From Exophiala sp. HKRS030 (lineage: Eukaryota > Ascomycota > Eurotiomycetes > Chaetothyriales > Herpotrichiellaceae), in the NCBI GenBank assembly GCA_023897205.1, contig JAHWDD010000001.1:2232001-2296000 (forward strand): a stretch of 64,000 nt of DNA, written 5' to 3'. Under the pieces are notes generated by a model. The model ran no database searches. It was given only the letters and a program-made list of their open reading frames with translations, and was not told the DNA's origin. A program made the translations under genes and the position numbers. Below are positions 57,567 to 64,000 of this stretch, piece by piece; position 1 is the first letter of the stretch; every line of letters starts with the position of its first letter.

Positions 57567-60500
57567 TCATTTGGCCATGACATCGACATACCGACCTTTG
57601 GCCTTTTTCGTTCCTTTGCCGGTACTCTTACGTCCAGTAGCTGGCCCAATCAGGTCATCGATGCTACTGGAGTTGCTCACCGCTGTACCTGGGCGTGATC
57701 CACCTAAGGGAGGAGGGCCAAGGCCTGGATGTGAAGTGGGCGCGTTACCTGGAGGTGGAGTGCTCGCCGCACTCCCTGGCGCAGAGGCAACACTTGGAAC
57801 AGCGGTATGCGGATTTAGCATAGCTATAGGAGGGCCTGCAGGCGTTGCACTTCTACTCCCAACGCTGGCATTTGGAAGTTGAGAGTTAGAACCATGACTG
57901 ACAACAGGAGCTCGAGGTGGGCCTGTTGGAGGTGCGGGCGTGCCACCCATCCGAGGTGGGGCGGCGTCGCACTCTTCTGAGCTGCATCTGGATTATCAGG
58001 GTTCACCCACTTGCCGAGCTCTTTGTCGTAGTAAAGTTTCATCTTCGATTCGCCGAGTTTGGCCTTGTATACCTTTGGCTCTGCGCCTTTGCTGGCACCT
58101 GAATCAAGTCCGTCTGCAGGCTTTTTGCCTCCTAGCCAGCCCCCAAACCAAGACGAACTCCGTTTGGATTGATTCTTTTCTTTTTCTCGAGCAGCGTCTG
58201 CTTCTGCTGCTGCGCGGAATGCTGCATCAGCGGCAGCATCATTCTGCTGTTTTCGAGTCATAGCATCGGTGTCCTGTGGCGCATGTGGCATTGATGGAGA
58301 TGCAGGAGCCGAATTGCGCGGGAAGTTGTCGTCATCGTCATCGTTGTTCATGAAAGTCTTCTTCTTTGGCTTCTCAACCTCCTCCGGCGAATCAGGTTCG
58401 GGAACATACGGCACGTAGCCATTGGGAATCGGTGCGTCATATCCATAGGACGCTGTTGGATCTCCATACCCATATGTTGAGCTTTCTTGTGGTGGTGTTA
58501 TTGTTCCTCCTGCTTCTGGGGAAGGCCGATAAGCTCCAAAGGTAGAAGTTCCCTCGGGCAGTCCGAACGGGGCGTCGACGTTTGCATATGAATCAGAGTG
58601 ATAACCATATGGTTGAGAGAGCCCAGAATCTGCAGGTGGATTCATGATATAGGGATCCTGTTGAACAGGCTGTCCAAGGTTGCTGATCGTGGGTGGTAGT
58701 CCATTGGGTATATACGATGGGCGCGGATGACTTTGAGTAAAGGTAGCATTAGGTGACGCTGTACCGACGGGTTGGTAAGGGTTTGTGGGCTGGATTGAGT
58801 ACGTCTCTTGTAGCATGTCCAGAGGTTCGAATTGACGATTAGTTTGAGACGTAGCCGGCGGCGATCTTTGCGCATCCAATGAAACTCGTCCTCTAGTCAA
58901 TTCCGAAGAAGAGCGCGTCGACTGAAGGCCATTTGGTGCATATCTAGACGCTGCTATTGTGTTCGACACGATAGGCGGAGACGCAAGAGGATACACCGAG
59001 CCATACAAATCTGACTGAGAGGCCGATCTACTTACTGACGGGGTACCCGAAACGTTCGCGAATGGACCTGCTTCGCCCACATCTTTCCCGGAGCCTTTAG
59101 ACTCAGCGTCACTGTCATCCCCGGCCACAAATGTGGTGAATTTGTTCCAGACTGAACCAGAGACTTTCTCTAGACTCGGCTTTCCGATCCAAGAGGAGGA
59201 ACCCTGCATTGGAGTTTGTTTCAAACGAGCAGATAGATCCTCCAATTCTGCGGTAAATAGAGGATGATAATATGGCGACAACTTCGTACTGGATTTGTAT
59301 GTTGCTGAAATCGTATCACAATAGGACTGGGCTTCGGATCTTAGTCCATTCTCTGCCAACAGTGTCGCGCGATGTAATTTGTATACGGCAAGGTGAGGTG
59401 TCGATGTTGATGGAGACCCCGGGCTTAGGATGTTAGTTGCAAATTCGTATATTTCGGTCAGCAGAATTGCATCGTGGTCGCGAGCGAAATCGAAGGGGCG
59501 AGCTTTGTGGTCAGCACCCAGTAGCACGATGGGAGTCTGCTCATCATCAATGCCACCAAAGATATTTCCTTTACTGGAGTTTCTCGAGAACAGATAACAG
59601 ATATGGGCTGCATCGATGCGATGATAATCTTCCAGTAGTTTGCCCAGAACTGCCAATGCTTGGTGATCTCCAGGTGATCTATTGTTTAGAATGAGACTCA
59701 AGGATTCTTTCCAACGGTCGAGTCCATCGAGTGCATTCTTGGTAGGTCCAAGATTATCGACCTTGCTCATCATTTGAAGACCTGCACGCGCAGAAGGCGG
59801 AACAAGCTCATCAATGCTTTCCTCCAGGTTACCACCGAAGATTTCATATAAAGCTGACAATGCTTCTGCATTATCGCCGACTGTTCTGACCTCTTGGCGG
59901 ACAAATTCTCGAACAACCTGACTCCACATCGACCGCTCCATAGTTGATGATATGACCAGAGCGTGAGACCATAGTCGGCTGTCCATGGCATGGATGACAG
60001 CACTTTGGCGATCTCCACTTAAAAGGCGCTTGCGCAGGGTTTCAACAGCCATGGTATCCGTGGAATCTGTACGTACGGATGCCCCCGACGGTCGGTAGAT
60101 GCCAGTAAGATGGTGATCGCCGCGATATTGGCTTGCAGTGGCTTGATCCACGGCATGAATTTCTGGAGACAGAATTCGGTTGACCATGCCCAAAGCAGCC
60201 CCGTCCAATACGCCATCGTGCTCAACCAAAGTGCGGACAATCTGCCAAAGAAGGAGCTTCTCGTGCTGCAATTTATACGTGTCAAAAGATGGGTCGATCG
60301 CATCAAGTCGAGTAGGAGCCGACTCCAATGCCGTGATGTAGGTTGACATCCAGGAAAGAACATCCTTCTTCTTTGCTTTCGAGCGAAGTGGGCCAGGAAA
60401 ACTATTTGTGACCTCATTCTGTGGCAGGATATCCTTGATATTGCGCACGCTTATTTCGCCAGGAGAAGACTTTATTTGTGGCCTTGCAACACCAGTCGTA

Positions 60501-63183
60501 TAGCGCGGGACATGTTTGGGAAAAGTTGCTGCTACGGCGCCACCAAAGCCAAAGGTGAATAGTGGAGCCCCTTTCCAACGTTCGAGAGGATCGAATTGAC
60601 TTTCGTCACTAGGACGAACAAAATCCATATCTTGGGGCAATGTCTTTGTGCGAAGCTGTGACCTAGCTGCTAGGTATGGGTCCGGTTGGGTAAAGTTGCC
60701 TATCGAGGAGGATTGTCCATAGGCAGAAGCTGGACGATTTGGGACTTCATTCCGAGTCAACGAGTGATAGGCCGGTTGGGGTCGTTGCTTGGAGGGGGAC
60801 TGAGTTTGGGATCTGCGGGGTGGAGGGAGGTTCTCCTGGCTCGTAGTTCTCGGAGGAGAGGTCAGATTGTTCGAAGCTGGCAAAGTTCCAGCTGTTGAAC
60901 CGGGCTGCGGCATATAATTCGTAGCGTGAGAGGCCTTGATGCCCAGAGGACCAGGCTTAGGTACTAAGGGTGCAGAAACTGCTGCATAACTCCCTTCTCC
61001 AGCCGAGGATTTATGGTAGGCGAGAGGACTAGATGTTCGGGCTGAAATGGCAATACATTTCCAGGGGTGCTGATGCCATAGGACCGTGCGAAACAGCTCT
61101 GTTCAATGGAGGTGGTGCCGACGGAGCAGTGGGTTGCGAAGCATATCGATTTACTTGAGGAGCAGACGTTTGAGAAGGGGAGCAGGAGAGTATCGTGGGC
61201 CAACACTCGCTCTTTGAGAGGCATTCGCGACCACTGGTGGGCAGGAGAGTATCGAGAGTTGGGAACAGACGGGATTGAAGCGGGCGGTTGAGATGGGAGA
61301 TTAGCATAAGGGTCTAAACGTTCTGGTGCCCTCAACTGAAACTGTGCATATGGGTCGGGCGCTCGAGGAGGCGAGACGGGTATTTGGGGACCGACTTGTG
61401 TCGGACTCTGAGGCGGAAGTTGAGGTATGGCCTGAGGATGCTGTTGAGGAGTGTACCGGCCTGTATTGGACGCAGGGCGTTGTTTTGAAACGACAGGTAG
61501 CTCCTCGAAGAAGCTCGAGGACGAGCTTTTCTTGTGCTCTACAGACTTGGCCGTCGGCAAAAAGGCAGACGCACTTCGAGTTGCTACAGATGTCGCATTT
61601 ATTCCGGGTGAATGATGGTCTGAAGTAGGTGTTGATTGTGCGGCGGGGGTGAAGGGCGAGCTTACCGGTTTTTCAGACAAGCTACTACTCCTAGGTGGGG
61701 GTGCTAACGTCTTTGAAGTTTGCACAGGTTGTGGTGCAGGCGCACGCCGTCGTGACTTGCTGAGTTCTAGAGGGAGATCGTACGGTGATTTGTAACCATC
61801 CTTGGCTTGATCAACAAAGCTCTTGGTTGTCTGTGGCGCTGGCGGGCGTTGGCTTTGCAGGTGGGATTGAAAAGAATTGTTTTGTCCAAGTCCGGGTCTC
61901 GAAAGACCAAGGTTGTTATGGGTTGTGTTCGAAGGAGGCGACAGTTGAAGCATATTGGCCACAGATGGCTGATGCGGCGCATAAGCATTCACCGAATTCT
62001 GCCTCCGAGGGGATGATGGTAACTCAGCAGTGCGAGCATTGGAGAAGCTCTCTGAGGCGGGAGCAGCTGATGAGTCCAAAGATGAGACGGGCAACGAAGG
62101 CGACGCTGGCTCGGAGTCGGGCAGGAGATCGTCAGCATCTTCCACAAGAAACTCTTCATCATCGTCCAGGGCAGCGGCCCACAGCGAGTCTACACCCGCT
62201 GAAGAAGGGTCCGCTTCTGCTACCTTGTTCTCCTCCACAACATTCGTAAGGTTGTCAAAGAACGAAGATTCTTCGTTGTTCGCTATATCTGGCGAGTCAG
62301 ACCTATGTTCTGGTGAAATGTTCAGCGAATCCATTATTTGGTGAGTTGATTTCCGATCTAAAGGGTGAGGAACGACAGACACTGCTTCGTCAGTATTGTC
62401 CAATGAAGGCTCGGACTGAGGGTCCTCGGCAGCTTTGCTAGGCGGGCTTGCATCAGGGAAGCCCTGCTCGTCGTTTTTTGGAGTTGAAGGGTTAAGCTCT
62501 TCCGCATGTTGCATGAGAGGTATGCCTTCCTCGAAGCGTTGCGTGGCATCATCCACCTGGACCGGCTCTGAGGCTGCGCTCCAAGGATATTCCTCGAGAG
62601 GAGCTTCTACCTCGTCTTCATGCCATGCCACTTGCCTGTGCTCATCCAAATCGACATCTTCCTCCGCATAAGGCGATGAGTCTGGCAACACCTCGTTGGC
62701 CTCTAGTCCGTATCCTTGTTGGGGAAGTGATTTGTGAAGGGTTTCATTCATCGATGGATCTGCGAATGCGGGAAAACTACTCGAGCGATGGACGTTTTGC
62801 AGAATTTTAGTAGTATCAATTCGCTTGATTCCCCACGCAGGATCCAGAGGCTTATTTTCGTCGTCTGATGATGCTTCATCGGCCGTGGATGTCTGAGCTG
62901 GCTGCGACGAGCTCAGAACTGGCGGCTCATCTGTCTCTTCCAAAGGCGTCGTGACCGGGTGATGTTGCGAGTTAAGCTCTTCCACAGATCGTGTATTATA
63001 TAGGGAGGAATGAGGATCGCTGTCTGAGGGGAAATCGGAGGAGTGGAAGTTGGGTTGGTTGTTTGGGAGAATTGGTAAGTCTCGTCCGCGGTCTTCAGCC
63101 AAGTTGTTGGTGACGTCGTCGTAGAAACCCTGATCGAGGACTTCTGGCCGGAGAGCAGGGAACCAGTGGCCGGTCTGGGCCAT
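57567..63183 (-). CDS. SEC16: COPII coat assembly protein SEC16, five frame errors
   Basis: A single 5.6-kb frame set from ATG 63183 (MAQTGHWFPALRPEVLDQGF) to TGA 57567 (KAKGRYVDVMAK). Frame breaks at G runs 61239-61241, 61177-61180, 61064-61067, 61039-61041 and 57958-57961 (plus-strand coordinates) each need one extra base. With five added, the length is a multiple of three (about 1873 residues). The N-terminus is long, acidic and disordered. The Pro-rich middle is restored to RYSPAPP..NRYASQPTAPS and RTSSPLAYHKSSAGE. The central conserved domain has LERWKGAPLFTFGFGGAVA and the Sec13-binding/ancestral coatomer element (LLLWQIVRTLVEHDGVLDG). The C-terminus ends in a conserved basic RYVDVM. 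It scaffolds COPII vesicle formation at ER exit sites. Confidence 0.92.
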
Positions 63184-64000
63184 AACTAGGCAGAGCGATA
63201 GATGATGTATGAAGACTCAAGGATGATCCGGACGCATGCGCATAGGGGACTGCCGGAGTAATTGTCCTGCGGCGTTGTGGTGTACTGTGACGACTACAGG
63301 GCGGTACTGCACATGTTCATGATAGCGGAATAGCTCCTGTTCTCGTATGACAATCGCAGCGACCGGCAGGCTTGAGTGCAACGTGTCGATGAAGTGATGG
63401 TGAGATTGATTTGATACAGGAGTGGTGGATGAAGTCGATGGCCCAAGGCCAAGTTGTTCCTCCCTGCAATGTTTCCCGGACTTAAAACATGCACCTGCCG
63501 ATGCAGCCAGTAATGGCCAGCAGGCGGCCAGCAGGAACGGATTATCCTACAAGCCGAGGCCAAAGCCCGTTAGGTAGTTTCCCTTCCCAGCAGTCTTCAG
63601 TTCAGTCGTCTCACCACTTCCTCTTCTCGAAATGTACCGACTAAGGGCAAAGACATGCACTTATAGGTCGAGGCGCCTCCATGGTACCAGAGTGTCAGAA
63701 TTCAGCGCAGGAATATGTTTTACGAAATCATGATTGGGACAACCTAAGGCTGGGTCCATGGACTACCACCGGCGTGCGCCGGTCAACTATATCTCACAAA
63801 CCACGCCGTATACTCCTCCGTAGTTACGCGTCTGCGGTTCGGCGCGTCTCTCTCACGGTGGAGCGCACAATGCCGGGGCCGCCAGTGGCCACAGGACAGG
63901 AGCCTAGTTAGTCCTGTACGGTGGTACCTAACAAGCCTCTGTACATCCCTAAACATTGCGTAACGTGGCCTACAGGTTGATGGGCACCTATGGATACTTA
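63184..64000. other. SEC16 upstream region
   Basis: This is 817 bases to the window edge. No gene is recognised, and short frames on both strands lack domains. Confidence 0.5.

Overview
This window is nuclear DNA of a filamentous ascomycete (Pezizomycotina). Genes are on both strands and have one to four short introns (about 45-100 nt, GT..AG, CTAAC-like branch points). The gene families are typical of the group: CFEM proteins, Zn2Cys6 regulators, fungal seven-helix membrane proteins, ERG3, and allantoate-permease-type and other MFS transporters. No rRNA, CRISPR array or convincing tRNA was found.

Layout. 1-9.7 kb: a CFEM protein running off the left edge, the replication factor C subunit RFC4, a Cys-rich single-pass membrane protein and a small membrane-anchored protein. 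9.7-19.9 kb: an accessory island. A short-LTR-like pair (9726-9837 and 15907-16014) brackets a decayed Ty3/gypsy integrase-chromodomain relic and a 4-kb intronless UPF1-like SF1 helicase gene. A second gypsy 3' tail and a three-copy tandem repeat follow. After these comes a tyrosine recombinase fused to C2H2 zinc fingers, bracketed by two near-identical 15-bp palindromes. 20-30.3 kb: ERG3 and a FLX1-type mitochondrial carrier (divergent), a fungal rhodopsin-like seven-helix protein and an amino-acid/choline/GABA-type permease. 30.3-38 kb: gene-poor, with a dead Zn2Cys6 regulator, an Est1-like protein and an A+T-rich degenerate stretch. 38-47.5 kb: a probable small catabolic cluster of an MFS pseudogene, a Dal5-type MFS transporter, a dienelactone hydrolase, a short-chain dehydrogenase and a Zn2Cys6 regulator. 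48-63.2 kb: a small two-helix membrane protein, a GPI-anchored protein, RPL28, malate dehydrogenase, the TRAPP subunit TRS33 and the COPII scaffold SEC16.

A recurring feature affects annotation. In seven genes, including housekeeping ones (MDH, ERG3, SEC16), the reading frame breaks at a C or G homopolymer in a way that one extra C/G repairs exactly. Twelve such sites are visible, nine of them runs of four that should be five. This looks like homopolymer contraction in the assembly rather than biology, and the affected genes are annotated here as intact genes with sequence errors. The damage in the tyrosine recombinase, the MFS pseudogene and the dead regulator is different (in-frame stops at CAG/CAA/CGA-type codons, or indels outside homopolymers) and looks like real decay.

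How genes may work together. TRS33 and SEC16 both act in the early secretory pathway and lie side by side on the minus strand. The DLH, SDR, MFS and Zn2Cys6 genes look like an uptake, hydrolysis and oxidation module. Its intergenic regions share a GATATCGCC element, including one inverted repeat in the divergent MFS/DLH promoter.
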